A stretch of 64,000 nt of DNA from Alitta virens (Eukaryota > Annelida > Polychaeta > Phyllodocida > Nereididae), in the NCBI GenBank assembly GCA_932294295.1, contig OW028580.1:13545374-13609373 (forward strand). Reading direction: 5' to 3'. Below are positions 47,569 to 58,735 of this stretch, in pieces. Position 1 is the first letter of the stretch; each line of letters starts with the position of its first letter. The notes under the pieces were generated by a model. The model searched no databases. It was not told the origin of the DNA and worked only from the letters and a program-made list of their open reading frames with translations. The translations under genes were made by a program, and so were the position numbers.

Positions 47569-50500
47569 TTAAAAGCCATAAGGTAGAGTATCATATGTGC
47601 CTCGTACTAAGCGTCTCTTGGAGTAAGTCACACGGAATTTCTTAATTTCCTCTCTATTAAAAAGCCTGAACTCATATTTTTTACGCCTTATGTTACTGTA
47701 TGGTACAGCAACATGAGGTTGTTGGTCTATTGACAGTGAATGGTTGTCAGGGTCAGCCCAAAACAACACCAGTTCGCAAATGCTGTCAAAGTTCAAGAGT
47801 CTGGCTACTTCATGGTTCAAAGTGAACCCTTTGAGCTTGGTCGTTCTGTCATCATCATTGGTCAAGTAGGCATATGACTTGGGTCCACTACTCACGAAAC
47901 GAGAGATGTACTGTGTTGCCTTCAATTCATTAGTCCACTGACCAAGATGATCGCCCATGTCTGGTGTGTATTGGGAGACATCACCCTCGGTGTATTCGTA
48001 GACAACACTGTCTGTATCAAAATAGAGCACCCTTCGTCCCAAGTTATGCAAGACATTAAAAAGACGACTCCGGGCATTGGCAGTGGTGAAGGCAGCAACA
48101 AAAACATTCACATGAGCCATTTCGGGTAGGAACCCCTCAGAGTGCACATACTCTACCATGCAGCGATTGCTGTCAAGGACATGCATACCCTTGAGTGCTA
48201 TGGAGGGGTTAACCAGCAGCTTGAAAATATCAGCCCCTGTTTCGGCAAGCTTGTGAGTACGGTGATTGTTGTTTTCCCCAAACTTGCCCCAGAAACTGTT
48301 CAAGAGCAGTTTATTCGTGGCCCTTTTCCCCGAATTGTATGAAATGTTTTCTCGATCTAGTTTGATGCCTTCAACCGCTTCATACTGATCGATATACTCC
48401 GTCTTCGCTTCGTGCGACATGTCAGAGGAAGGCCAACCCGATGCCTCCTGCTTTCCTTTCAGGAACAAGTTCACGTAGTCGGAAAACAGGCCGGGTGTGT
48501 TTTGCGTCTTATCGAACTTGGCCGTTTCCTTAAAGTGATAGACCTCAAAGATCTTGATTACAGTGTAGCCTACAGCCAGTGCATCTCGCAGATCAATCGA
48601 GGTCCATGTGCCTACCAAGTCTCGTTGCTCGTCAGTACACATACAGTCCTCCTGGTACGAGTTGAGCGCACACCTTGTGCAGAGAGGAAATAGGAGTTTC
48701 CCACCAGTACGCAGTGGCAGACAGGGATGGTAGAGTCCTCTAGGAGGTCGCACCCTTGCCTGTACTAAGCCAAAGAATTTTTCAATGTCCTGAGGAGGGG
48801 GATCAATGATAACCTCAGGAATCCCCACTGGAAAAATGTCATTTTTCAGTACCATAGGGTATAAGGAGCAGATGTCCACATACCCTATCCGCCTCCCTTC
48901 ACCGGCCTCGTGATAGAGTTTAACAGCGTTCACGCGCCCTCCGTAAAAAGCAGAACGGGGGTCAAGACGCGGAAGTAGCTCGCTGTTTCTCTCAATATCC
49001 CTCAGCCTCTCATTCCTCTCAAGCATAAGCTTGAATTCACACTCCCACATGACATGAACTTCAAAGTTCAGCTCTCTTCTCAGATATTTGAGTCTGTCAA
49101 CCGTTCTCATATATAGAGTTTTCAAACTCTCCCCGGTATGCGGGTGACGGACATTGGCTGGTGTGTTTGGCCCACCGAAACACCTCCTGCAACCGTGGTA
49201 CACGCATCCGTGAAATTCCCAGGCAGTCTCTTTCCCGGTTGCTGTGTCACGGTGATAGCCATCTAGTTTCAGCCAGCCATCCTTAGTCTGATTGATCACT
49301 CTGTGCTCACCGCCATTTCGAGCATGCTGAATGGTCAAATTGCGTCTTTGAGCCTCATACTCCAGCCATATGATAGAGACTCTGCTGTGCGTGTCTAGCC
49401 CTGCAAAACCGCAAGATGGCATCCGAGCAAAGGGAGTGGAAACGAATTCCATGCTCTTGATGTCCACTGCACAGGGGTCAACAGCTCCTCCAGCCTCGGT
49501 CATAAGACTCAATTGAGCATTTTGAAGGTGCCCCACCAGCTTAACATCGTCCTGGAGTGTCACACAGTACTTCTCTGTTAGGAACATGTGCCTATACGTT
49601 GCCATACAGACACTTGCCAGAGTGTTGTACTGGAAGGGGTCAATGCCTACCAGTTGCGTCACAGTCTCACCTCCTTCTCCCACATCAACAACCTCCTCTC
49701 TCGACGTTATACCTATGAGCCACTCCCTGAATGCATTGCAACTCTCTTGCAGGATATTGACATCGTCTTCGCAATAAGCGAGTATTTCCCTCTTGAAGTC
49801 AAAGACTTTACCTCTCTGTTCTTTATACCAGGAGATGAACTCCTCTCGGGCCTTCGACTTCATTCTGTTGACTCGGTAGCAGTATGGGTGCGGCATGGGG
49901 CCAACAAAGTCCCACATTTCCTTCTGGTTGAAAAACACTGGAAATGTGCCCTTTTTAACTCCCTGTAAACCAAACACTTTGGGCATCTGAGCCAGAGGGA
50001 ACGTAAGGAAGTTTAACGAATCAATTATCCTGAACTTCCCCGCATCTATGGCAACAATTTTGCTCCCTCTGTAGATAACTTTGGGAAGCTTTGTCATGGT
50101 GCAGAAAATGTATTTCGCCATGAAGTAGGCATCATAAGCTTGACCGTTGTGGAAGATGAGTGTGTAGCCCTCAAATTCTCGCCTGAACAGAAATTTACAG
50201 AAATCAGACGCTGCATCGTCTCCAAAGAAGGACACAGCTCTCCTTCCGCAGTCGGGTCCCTTCATACACAAGTCTCGCTCGTCGTGACCCCTGGGTATGC
50301 TATCAGGCACATTTACCGAGCATTTGGCACACGCAGTACCGCAGTGCGAACAGTGAGGGTTGGCCCTGTAGCTGAGAGCTATACAGTGGGAGCACTCCCA
50401 GTGCGCAATCAGCAAGTTCGGAAGATGATATTTTCCTGTTGGGTCTGCCTCAAAGTCAGCAAAGACATACTTGCAGGCCATAGCCTTGGGTTTTTGCTGT

Positions 50501-51886
50501 CTGATGTAGCAAAAATGTACACCAGTTACAAGCTTCTTGCAAATCTTGCACTCACGGGTACCGCATTTGTGCTCCTGACCGGGCTTATTGAACACACCAC
50601 ACCCTCTGCATCTGTGAGAGCTCGAGCACGTGCCATTTTCCAGATGTCTCTGGTTACATGCCAAAGAGTGCATGAAGCGGTTGCATGTCTGGCAGCTGTG
50701 CTTCTCAATGTCAATGACAGGACATGACTCTCCTTTGCAAGACGAACACCTGTCACAGCCTGTGTGTCCATATCGCTCGTCGTACGCTTTCAGGCATTTA
50801 GAACAAAAAGCTGACTTCGCGAAAATACAGTGCACCTTGGTTATAGTGTGAAAGTGGCCCACAGCTTTTGCGTCAAGAGGGTCGCACTGATAGAGCAGAT
50901 AAACAGTACGCTGTCTGTGATCATCACCCACATAGAGAGGTTTAACGCTGGATCCACGGCCGAAAACCACGACACGTGCGTTGACAGCTCTCTCAAAAGA
51001 AGGTATGTCAGTGAAAGCTGGCACATAATCAAGAGCAAAACCTGCAGCAGTGTGTAGCCTCTGAGCCTCAACTGTCTGCACTTTTTTCTCACTACGCTGA
51101 ACACGTCTGTACTCGTTGAAGGCACTCTCATACATTCGCTTACTAGAACGAGGAATTGCGTCAAGATTAGCCTTGGCCACTCCAACAACTATAGCCCTCG
51201 CCAAGCATAGATTATCACTGTTTTTGATTTCGCAAATACTTTTCAGTCGGCGTAGATCATCCATGTAATTAACACCTGTACTCAGGCCAGCTGCAAGGGG
51301 ATTTCTGATCACGCCGACGTGAATTTCCAGTGGCTCATCTAAGAAAAGGTCGTCATCCGACTGCAGTAGGCTTTCCATGAGCTCAACAATTTTAAAAATA
51401 GTGAGCTGGTGCAGGGGTATTAAACCGGTAGTATGAGGACTATAAAAGGCCTCATTCTGAATAAAAAACCTTACAAGATCTTGGTCATTATAACTCTCGT
51501 GAAGTCGAGTAATAATTGACTCAAGTACCTCCTCAAGACCCCCCATGATGTCTCTAAGATTCACACCAGCCCAATTTACATTGAAATGTACACTGTATAC
51601 TGTCTCCCTTGCTACACCACCATCAAACTCAATGTCTTTCACGTTCCTGACTTCGATGTGTCTGTGAAAATTCACAGCATAATCAGGTCCATCAAAAATC
51701 ATGTGCGGTTCAATGTCCCTCTCAGCCTCAGCCTCCATCGCATCACCCTGCTCAACATTTTCAGCTATGTCACCTCCTCCTATAATATTCTGTTCATAGA
51801 GCATGTCTAGAAACAGTATCTCGCGCTGATTTTCGTCAAGAACCTGCCCTTCTACTCTCTGATCCTTGTGTGGTATTTCATTTAAG
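47569..51886 (-). CDS. Polinton protein-primed DNA polymerase B
   Basis: The frame from the ATG at 51804 is 1411 aa, and it stays open upstream to a good acceptor (TTTTCTATAG) ending at 51887, so the start may lie in an upstream exon. This enzyme replicates the element from a protein primer. In order (numbered from the inner ATG): a Cys-rich zinc-binding region at about 330-435 (CSKC, CDRC, CRGC, CKIC); 3'-5' exonuclease motifs FADFEA (448), HNGQAYDAY (552) and YCEDD (677); an endonuclease-like insert at about 813-875 with LDGYHRDT and EFHGCVYHGCRRC; then polymerase motifs A (VDICSLYP, about 975), B (KLLLNSFWGKFG, 1165) and C (YFDTDS, 1261). All catalytic acidic residues are present and there are no stops, so the protein looks functional. 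Confidence 0.95.
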
Positions 51887-52218
51887 CTATAGAAAATAAT
51901 GAAAAAAATAGTAGCATTAAAGATAAGTAACCCCGATGAAAAAAAAAAGGGTTTTCATATGAGTCACATCTGATGGACTTTTAATTTTAATTTTTTATTG
52001 TATTTATTTTACACTCTTTTTTCTAGTAGAGCCTTCTAGTATTGAGGATACGATGTACAGAAATTAATGCAAGATGTTTATATTATCATAATATATATAT
52101 TTATTTATTTAAATATTGAACAGTTACAGTTATGTCTTTAATGGGGCATAAAATAAAAATTTAAAAATCAATGAACAAAAATGATAAAGAATAAATACAA
52201 ATGAAAACAAAATACTGA

Positions 52219-52632
52219 CTAGTTGTCAGACCAGTCCTCCAGGTTCAGGTCGTTGAGCCATGAAAAACTATCCTCCTCATCCTCCTCATCCTCCTCCTCC
52301 TCCTCTACATCTGTAGCACAGGCAACAGCGCTAGCATCAGCAGCAGCAGCAGCAGCGGCAGCAGACATATTATCATCACTGATGTCACTGGAATAGAAAT
52401 AATGCGATTTGAAAAATATAATAAAATAAAAATTATTTTAGTAGCATAGTTTCATTCACTTAACTAAATCAACACCTATTATTATTATTATTATTATTAT
52501 TATCCGTACCTATATTGATCAGGATCAGTCATCAATGGTGGTTCCCGCGAAGCCCTTGATGGACCCGCAACCTCCCCATCCTCAACAATACTGTAAAATT
52601 AAAGGCAAAAAAAGTGTTCAAGACTATATCCG

Positions 52633-52668
<36 letters not shown>

Positions 52669-52678
52669 AACAGAAAAA

Positions 52679-52725
<47 letters not shown>

Positions 52726-53894
52726 AAGAAAAAAGAAAGAAAGAAATACATTTAAGTTCATATCTCATGTTAACTCACCCATCCACAACTCTGTAGGCAT
52801 CAGCTCTCTTTCTCTGTGGTATAGTGGGTACAGGGGCATTGTCACTGACACTGACACTGTCACTGCCACTGTCAATATTATTGCGGTCAATGAAGCAGTC
52901 TGGTACATTCTCAAAATCTAGTACCCTCCTGACTCTTGAGCTGGTAGGAGGTTTGACTACCGCGCCTACACGCGAAGTCACCGCTCGGGCTACAGCTGCA
53001 GCTACATCAAGATCGTGTCTGTGGAGTGAGAAAAAAAAATAAAATAAATAAATAAATGTAATAACTAATAGTAGAGAATGTTACAAGTTCAGAACCAAAC
53101 AACTGACCCATGATGTATATTATTTATATACAACTGACCGTTGGTATATATTATGCATATTTATTTCTTTATTTATTGGTAATTAGACATACCCTTTCAG
53201 TATGCCACATGCCATAGTCTTTTTTCTCTTTATGGCAGTCACTGTCTTAGTCGCCATCTCGACAGCAATGGATGATCGCCCCTTTTTCAGCGGAGGCTCA
53301 TCCTCGCATTGTGCTTTCTCGGCGAAACACATCATAAAACTTTCTAGTTTCGCAACTTTTTTCCGGTGATATGAGAGTTGTTCGCTATATCTCTGGGAAA
53401 AAAAAGAAAGAAAAAAAAGATTTTATCACCTGATAGTACTACAACTGTTTATGTCTATATAAATCTATATAATAGTATAACTATAGCCATACCCTCAGCA
53501 TGTCAGCTTCAGCCAAAAGAATATCCTCATCCGTATCCTTACACTCCATTTCTTCTTCTTCTTCTTCTTCTTCCCTAGTTACGGGTGATGCGGGGCTCGG
53601 AGGGGGTGCAGGAGGGGGTGTACGAGGTGTCTGAGGTGAGAGATGGGCCCACTGCGGAGAAGAAGGGGAGTTGTGAGGAGGAGGAGGAGGAGGAGCATTT
53701 AAGCGTCTCACTCTATGCAAAACAGGTCTCCTCGGGGTGGATGTCAGCAGAGGACCCGGGTGACGTTTCGGTGTCTGTGTCCGTGTCATTGGCGTCGACT
53801 GCGTTGACGTTGCATGCGTTTCCCCCGCCATGGGTACTGATGCGGGTACAGGCTGACCACTGACGAGTAAATCGAGCTGGCGGATTTCCCTCAT
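52219..53894 (-). CDS. Polinton five-exon acidic protein
   Basis: Exons 53894-53493, 53392-53193, 53018-52779, 52590-52510 and 52387-52219; phases agree at all four junctions and the total is 1092 nt (363 aa). Not recognised as a family. Exon 1 is Pro-rich with a poly-Glu run. Exon 2 has a basic, helix-forming part (YHRKKVAKLESFMM and IKRKKTMACG). Exon 3 has a basic patch (SSRVRRVLDFENVPD) and a Ser/Asp-Val repeat. Exon 5 has an Ala run, a Glu/Asp run and the end FSWLNDLNLEDWSDN, which looks like a short acidic activation or docking tail. It may be a nuclear regulator, or the N-terminal part of PolB by alternative splicing (exon 4 and the acceptor in front of PolB are phase-compatible). An upstream intron (ATTTTTTATAG acceptor just before the ATG) suggests a 5' non-coding exon. 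Confidence 0.6.
52643..52720. repeat. A-run and TA microsatellite
   Basis: A poly(A) run of about 30 bases is followed by about 20 TA dinucleotides, in the intron between exons 3 and 4 of the five-exon gene. Confidence 0.95.
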
Positions 53895-54156
53895 GGTTTG
53901 TAGAGCCAAGCTATAAAAAATAAAATATAAAAATAATGAAGAGTTATATATATATACAAGGGCGAGTTTATCAACACTTGCCACACATGAGACGAGACGA
54001 GACGTGGTGAGACGAGACGAGACGAGACGACAGCCAACAGTTAGCCTAGTTACACAATTCATTCGCTCACTCGCTGGTTCACTCGTTCACTCGTTCAATC
54101 ACTCGTTTCGCTCATTGGAGCTATATACAAATACATATACATTATACATATACGTA

Positions 54157-54191
<35 letters not shown>

Positions 54192-54198
54192 ATAAAGC

Positions 54199-54915
54199 AT
54201 GGATAACGCGTATCGAAGTCCGATGAATAATGGAGAGGACGAAGAAAAGGTAAAAGAAAAAGAAGAATCTCTTTTTCAATTCGAATCGCCCTCCTCTACA
54301 ACGATCGTTGGTCCATCTATGTGCGGGAAAACGGTTCTGGCACTTTCTATCGTGAAGAACTCGAGAGTCATGTACACTATACCACCGATGAAGATCCTGT
54401 ACGCTTACGGAGTCTATCAAAAAAAGTACGAAGGCCTAGAAGCGCTGGTACCTAATTTGTCTCTTCATCATGGCTTACCGGAGAGGGAGTTGATCGAAGA
54501 ACTGAAAAGCGAAGAGGGCAACAATCTAGTGGTTCTGGATGACCTCATGGACGAAATATGCAAGTCAGCGGAAATGTGTTCTCTCTTTACGAGGGAAGTC
54601 CATCACGGTCGCATCTCAGTAATAATGATATCTCAAAACGTCTACCATCAGTCACGCTACTCGCGGACCATTAGCCTCAATACTAGCTACTTGATATTGA
54701 TGAAGACGTGCAGAGACTTACAGCAGATACACTTCCTCTCGCGTCAGATGTTCCCCGGCACTCCGAAGCGACTAGTCGAAGCTCACGAAGACGCTACCAG
54801 TCACCCGAGAGGCTACCTAGTGGTGAACAACTTGACTAGTACAGGTGACGAGGACGTGCGTCTAAGTACATCCATTCTACCCGGTGAGACCCTCATACTG
54901 TACACTAGGAAATAA
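54199..54915 (+). CDS. Polinton packaging ATPase (FtsK/HerA type)
   Basis: 238 aa. Walker A is VGPSMCGKT (about residue 37) and Walker B is NLVVLDDLMDE (about 112), followed by an RISVIMISQN sensor-like strand at about 140. This is the compact A32/FtsK-HerA layout that pumps DNA into capsids. The stop codon shares its last base with the next start (TAATG). A CTA/ACT triplet repeat lies just upstream. Complete, with no lesion. Confidence 0.93.
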   Translation: MDNAYRSPMNNGEDEEKVKEKEESLFQFESPSSTTIVGPSMCGKTVLALSIVKNSRVMYTIPPMKILYAYGVYQKKYEGLEALVPNLSLHHGLPERELIEELKSEEGNNLVVLDDLMDEICKSAEMCSLFTREVHHGRISVIMISQNVYHQSRYSRTISLNTSYLILMKTCRDLQQIHFLSRQMFPGTPKRLVEAHEDATSHPRGYLVVNNLTSTGDEDVRLSTSILPGETLILYTRK

Positions 54916-55448
54916 TGAGTGTCAGAGTAAAATCGTGCATGAGTTTTCTGGAGCTCGTGACGAGAACATACAAACTAACGCCTCGTTCTACGCGCTCACT
55001 TCTGAGAGATGCGACTAGCGATCAACTTCTCTGCATAACAGAGGTGATACTTAACACGTTAAATGGCAACTTGACCATCTCTAAGGACCCCCAACTAGAG
55101 CTGACCAAGTTCAAAATAATGCTAAGGAAAGTGGCTAAAATAGTCACCGATTCAACTTCTACTTCCACTTACAATTCGATCGCACCGGGGAGAGCAGCTA
55201 CAAAATTACGCAACTCTAGGACGACAGCCGCGTCTAGAAAGTTGCTGAGAGAAGTCTACGTCGAACGCTGTAAAACGTTGGTAGAGTTCTTGGAACGTTG
55301 TATCCCTCAACTGAAAATTCTGCTGAACCAGGAGGAGGAGGAGGAGGAGGAATCTGAATTGGAGGAGGAGGAGGAGGAGGAGGAGGAGGAATCTGAATTG
55401 GAGGAGGAAGAATCCGAATTGGAGGAGGAGGAGGAGGAGGAATTGTAA
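54915..55448 (+). CDS. Polinton accessory protein with poly-Glu tail
   Basis: 177 aa. The first ~135 residues are helical and basic, with SFLELVTRTYKLTPRSTRSL, ITEVILNTLNGNLTIS and VEFLERCIPQLKILL. In my recollection a small protein of this type (a helical ATSDQL / LN-L-GN-x-x-x motif) commonly precedes the integrase in animal Polintons and related elements; its function is unknown. The last ~40 residues are GAG-encoded Glu runs broken by ESELEE, a microsatellite expansion. It starts at the last base of the ATPase stop. Confidence 0.6.
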   Translation: MSVRVKSCMSFLELVTRTYKLTPRSTRSLLRDATSDQLLCITEVILNTLNGNLTISKDPQLELTKFKIMLRKVAKIVTDSTSTSTYNSIAPGRAATKLRNSRTTAASRKLLREVYVERCKTLVEFLERCIPQLKILLNQEEEEEEESELEEEEEEEEEESELEEEESELEEEEEEEL

Positions 55449-55468
55449 ATAAAATAGAATAAAACGAC

Positions 55469-56539
55469 ATGACATCCACGCCGATGACGATGAAATTTAA
55501 CAGAAAAGTTTACGTGATTCCTCAGGAAAAATACGATGGACTCATGGCCATGACTATGGAGAGGAACAGAAAAATTGCGAAGGATGAGCCCGGGCGTCTG
55601 GCCGCAACCCAGGGGGTTGCGGGCCAGTCGCCCTCCCTTCGCTTGTCGGAAGAGGTACTGACGATACCCTCCTCTAGTTCAGGAGTAGGGCACCTCGAGG
55701 AAGGGGGCCCGCCGGTTTGCCATGGAAATAAGATGACCACCGGTTCTTCCGCTACCGAAAATGAGAGCGAGACTGAGACCGAGACCTCGATTGGGACTGG
55801 GGCCGGGGCTGGGTCTGAGACCGCTACTGGCATTGGCATTGGTATTGGCTCCGACACCGGCATTGACACTGGCACCGGTATTGGCACTGGCACTGTCGCT
55901 GTCACGGACAAGAGCATTGATGCTATCTCTCGTAAAATTAACTCTCTGCTGAGAGACGAGTCATTGAGAAAAAGGGCCAGGGCGATACTGTATCTACTAA
56001 CTGCGGATAGAGCTAGAGCTGGAGCTGGAGCTGGAGCTAGAGCTGGAGCTAGAGCTGGATCCGGAGTGGAAAAATATTACCTCGAACTACTGCTGCACAC
56101 TCAGTCGAGTTCTTTTCCTGTACCAGCCAGACATCATAAGCTGTACTGGCTTATGTTACGACGAGCGGTGCCTCTGAATTTAATTTCGAATGTTAAATTG
56201 CGACGCGTATTACATTACATGAAGAACAAATATCAGGTGGAAGAAGAAGAAGAAGAAGAAGAAGAAGGAGAGGAAGAGGAAGAGGGAGAAGAAGAAGAAG
56301 AAGGAGAGAGTGGAGAGAGTGGAAAGAGTGGAAAGAGTGTCAAGAGTGGAAAGAGTGCCAAGAGTGTCAAGAGTGGAAAGAGTGTCAAGAGTGACAAGAG
56401 TGACAAGAGTGACAAGAGTGACAAGAGTGACAAGAGTGACAAGAGTGACAAGAGGCAAAGACAGTCAGAAACAGGGACAGAGCGACCAGGAAAAAAAAGG
56501 AGACTCAAGAGAGCTTGGATTAAGGTGACAACTAAATAA
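55469..56539 (+). CDS. Polinton accessory protein with repeat-expanded loops
   Basis: 356 aa. It starts MTSTPMTMKFNRKVYVIPQE followed by a YDGL motif, an opening seen in a family of Polinton hypothetical proteins. A folded part (about 150-255: KINSLLRDESLRKRARAIL ... YYLELLLHTQ ... MLRRAVPLNLISNVKLRR) resembles the SLLRD-type helix of the preceding gene. Between and after these are long simple tracts: Gly/Thr/Ile repeats (about 105-145), Ala/Gly/Arg repeats (about 175-190), a poly-Glu run (about 255-280) and Ser-Gly/Asp-Lys-Ser repeats (about 280-325) before a basic tail. These tracts are unlikely to fold. Function unknown. Confidence 0.6.
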   Translation: MTSTPMTMKFNRKVYVIPQEKYDGLMAMTMERNRKIAKDEPGRLAATQGVAGQSPSLRLSEEVLTIPSSSSGVGHLEEGGPPVCHGNKMTTGSSATENESETETETSIGTGAGAGSETATGIGIGIGSDTGIDTGTGIGTGTVAVTDKSIDAISRKINSLLRDESLRKRARAILYLLTADRARAGAGAGARAGARAGSGVEKYYLELLLHTQSSSFPVPARHHKLYWLMLRRAVPLNLISNVKLRRVLHYMKNKYQVEEEEEEEEEGEEEEEGEEEEEGESGESGKSGKSVKSGKSAKSVKSGKSVKSDKSDKSDKSDKSDKSDKSDKRQRQSETGTERPGKKRRLKRAWIKVTTK

Positions 56540-56543
56540 CGAA

Positions 56544-57788
56544 ATGGTTCTGCCTAGAGATATAGACGCTTATTTATCGCGTCGATTTTACAACCATCGG
56601 TTACCGGGGAGTTTCACCAGCGCTGCGAAGCTACACTCGGTTATAAAAAACGAAGGGCGTTATACCATAAGTCTGGCACGAATTGAGGACTGGGCTAGAT
56701 CTCAAGACATTGTCACATTACACAAGGCAGCTCGCAAAAAACCTAGAAAGTACAGAAGAGTCATAGCGCCTGGTATGAATCACCTGTGGGACTGTGATCT
56801 ACTGGTTTTGACAGGTGAAAGGTTCAAGAGTGCTAATGAAGGCTTCGCCTACATCATGGTGCTTATAGATGTGTTCTCCAGATACTGCAGAGTCCAGCCG
56901 GTCAAAAGTAAAAGTGCCAAGCACATGAAACAGGGGTTTGAAGAAATATTTAAGAGACTGACAGAGTCAGAGTCAGAGCCAGAGTCAGAGGCAGACACAG
57001 AAACTGATGGATCTATAGGGAGACCAAAGTTTATAAGGACTGATAGAGGAACAGAATTCACAAACTCGAGCGTCGGCGATTTACTTAAAGACAAGGGAGT
57101 AAAGCTCATCTTCACCAATACTGAAACCAAGGCAAACTACGCCGAAGCGGTCATCAAAGGATTAAAAAAGAGACTGTTCCAGTACTTCCAATATACGAAC
57201 AGCTACGCCTATCTGAATGAACTCCAGAACATAGCGGATTCTTACAACAGGACCATTCATTCGAGTATTGGAGCGACTCCTGCGAGTGTCAATGAGGAAA
57301 ATGAGCAGGCAATTTGGGACTACCAATACGTCACACAGCAAAATGCCAAGGACCTAGAGAGGGCATTCAAGAGTGCCATTTCTACGAGCAAGTACAAGAG
57401 ACGCAGTCCGTACAAATTCTCATTAGATCAGAGTGTCAGAGCGTCGTACAGCAGGTCTGCAAAGTTTTTCCGCTCCTATGACGAGCAGTTTACCGGTGAA
57501 GTATTCACGATCAGATCTAGGAAATTCTCAGACGGAGTGGCAGTTTATTACCTGAGAGACTACGGAGGAGACAATGTTGATGGCCCCTTCTACGCTCATG
57601 AACTGACAGCTGTGAAATTCGACCCAGACGCTTTCTTCAAGATCGAAAAAGTGATCAAGAAACGAGTCCGACGTGATGGTGTTGAAGAAAGTCTGGTTAA
57701 GTATCAGTCGTGGCCGAGTAAATATAACCAGTGGATCCTCAGCTCTAACCTGAAGACATTGAAAAGCAAGAGACAAAGAAAAAAATAA
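56544..57788 (+). CDS. Polinton integrase (rve) with chromodomain-like tail
   Basis: 414 aa. Residues 1-70 are a helical N-terminal part. The RNase H-fold core has the first Asp in LWDCDLL (about 76), the second in IRTDRGTEF (about 158) and the Glu in NYAEAVIKGLK (about 195), the DDE spacing of retrovirus-type integrases. A Ser/Glu simple tract (SESEPESEADTETD) sits between the first and second Asp. Residues about 365-405 (KVIKKRVRRDG ... LVKYQSWPSKYNQW) match a chromodomain-like fold seen in Polinton and chromovirus integrases. It inserts the element into the genome. No lesion. Confidence 0.95.
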   Translation: MVLPRDIDAYLSRRFYNHRLPGSFTSAAKLHSVIKNEGRYTISLARIEDWARSQDIVTLHKAARKKPRKYRRVIAPGMNHLWDCDLLVLTGERFKSANEGFAYIMVLIDVFSRYCRVQPVKSKSAKHMKQGFEEIFKRLTESESEPESEADTETDGSIGRPKFIRTDRGTEFTNSSVGDLLKDKGVKLIFTNTETKANYAEAVIKGLKKRLFQYFQYTNSYAYLNELQNIADSYNRTIHSSIGATPASVNEENEQAIWDYQYVTQQNAKDLERAFKSAISTSKYKRRSPYKFSLDQSVRASYSRSAKFFRSYDEQFTGEVFTIRSRKFSDGVAVYYLRDYGGDNVDGPFYAHELTAVKFDPDAFFKIEKVIKKRVRRDGVEESLVKYQSWPSKYNQWILSSNLKTLKSKRQRKK

Positions 57789-58250
57789 ATGTATATTTAT
57801 CTGTCCAGCGATCAGTCGCTTGAGATAAATCCGGGTAATACAGCTGCCGGGTTCACCGTACAGCTACCCGAGTCATTCACACGACCTCCTAATGCCGAAC
57901 TAAGGGGTCAGTGGTACTTGGGGCTGATCGAGATAGCCATACCCCCAGTAGGAGGGGGAAGCACTAAATGGGACGCTATCTACGTGACTTGTCCTCATGT
58001 CGAAGGAGTTGCGATGGGTGACACGTACAGAACCGTGCTGAGGTCTATAGCGGTGGGGGAAATAAGAAGACACAACTATACACGTTTCCATTCAGTACTC
58101 TACACACCACTACGAGTGAAGGACGTGAGACATATTTCTATTGAACTGAGAGATTCGAATTGGAACCTGCTGAGGGAGCTTGCGACTGAAACCAAACATT
58201 CCACCAAGTGTACTCTAGAGTTAATATGGAGGAGAGATACAAATCACTAG
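57789..58250 (+). CDS. Polinton minor capsid (penton) candidate, single jelly roll
   Basis: 153 aa starting right after the integrase stop. The N-terminal part (YLSSDQSLEINPGNTAAGF then TVQLPESF) and WYLGLIEIAIPP follow the pattern of Polinton minor capsid proteins, which form the penton vertices. The C-terminal part (VRHISIELRDSNWNLL ... CTLELIWRR) gives the closing strands. It is shorter than most known minor capsids, so a loop or strand may be reduced. It overlaps the next gene. Confidence 0.65.
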   Translation: MYIYLSSDQSLEINPGNTAAGFTVQLPESFTRPPNAELRGQWYLGLIEIAIPPVGGGSTKWDAIYVTCPHVEGVAMGDTYRTVLRSIAVGEIRRHNYTRFHSVLYTPLRVKDVRHISIELRDSNWNLLRELATETKHSTKCTLELIWRRDTNH

Positions 58251-58627
58251 CAGCCATGAATGCCGAACCATGGATAGAGCATTTTAAAAAAACAGCTGGA
58301 CACACGAGCATACTGTCCACACGCCCTCGACCTGTGGTGATAAAAAAGCAGCGTAATGGCGACAAGGGCTCTAGTAGCGGTAAAGACAATGACAGTCTGC
58401 CCCTCACTATAGTGTCACCGATAGGGCAGTCTAATGAAATGGCTGAGGCAGATTTACGCATGGAAAGCGATAAAAGGGCTAACGTCAGCTCAGGGCGTTC
58501 AGTCAGCGGTCCGGTTACGTCTCTGACACAGCGAGCGGTGAAAAGAAAGCTGACTAAACCTAAGCCAGCGAACGACAGGAAGAAGAAAAAAATCACTAAG
58601 CTCAAGGACATTTTCAGTAAACAGTAA
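58226..58627 (+). CDS. Polinton small basic protein
   Basis: Open from 58208, but the ATG at 58226 (MEERYKSLAAMNAEPW) is the more likely start, giving 133 aa and a 25-nt overlap with the minor capsid gene. The C-terminal third is Lys/Arg-rich (AVKRKLTKPKPANDRKKKKI). A basic core or capsid-linking protein is possible from its place between the two capsid genes. No motif settles this. Confidence 0.5.
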   Translation: MEERYKSLAAMNAEPWIEHFKKTAGHTSILSTRPRPVVIKKQRNGDKGSSSGKDNDSLPLTIVSPIGQSNEMAEADLRMESDKRANVSSGRSVSGPVTSLTQRAVKRKLTKPKPANDRKKKKITKLKDIFSKQ

Positions 58628-58646
58628 ACGGTAAACGGTGTAGCAG

Positions 58647-58699
<53 letters not shown>

Positions 58700-58735
58700 G
58701 CAGCAGCGGCAGCAGCTGCAGCAGCTGCGGCAGCA
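58628..58735 (+). repeat. CAA/CAG triplet stretch before the MCP gene
   Basis: About 27 CAA/ACA-type triplets, then CATCAA and GCAGCAGC/TGCAGC repeats, running right up to the MCP start. It is a simple-sequence 5' leader. Confidence 0.9.

Noticed and set aside
50140..50727. 195-aa plus-strand frame
   Set aside because: Antisense shadow of the PolB Cys-rich region with no family resemblance.
58138..58611. 157-aa minus-strand frame
   Set aside because: Shadow of the minor capsid and basic-protein genes.
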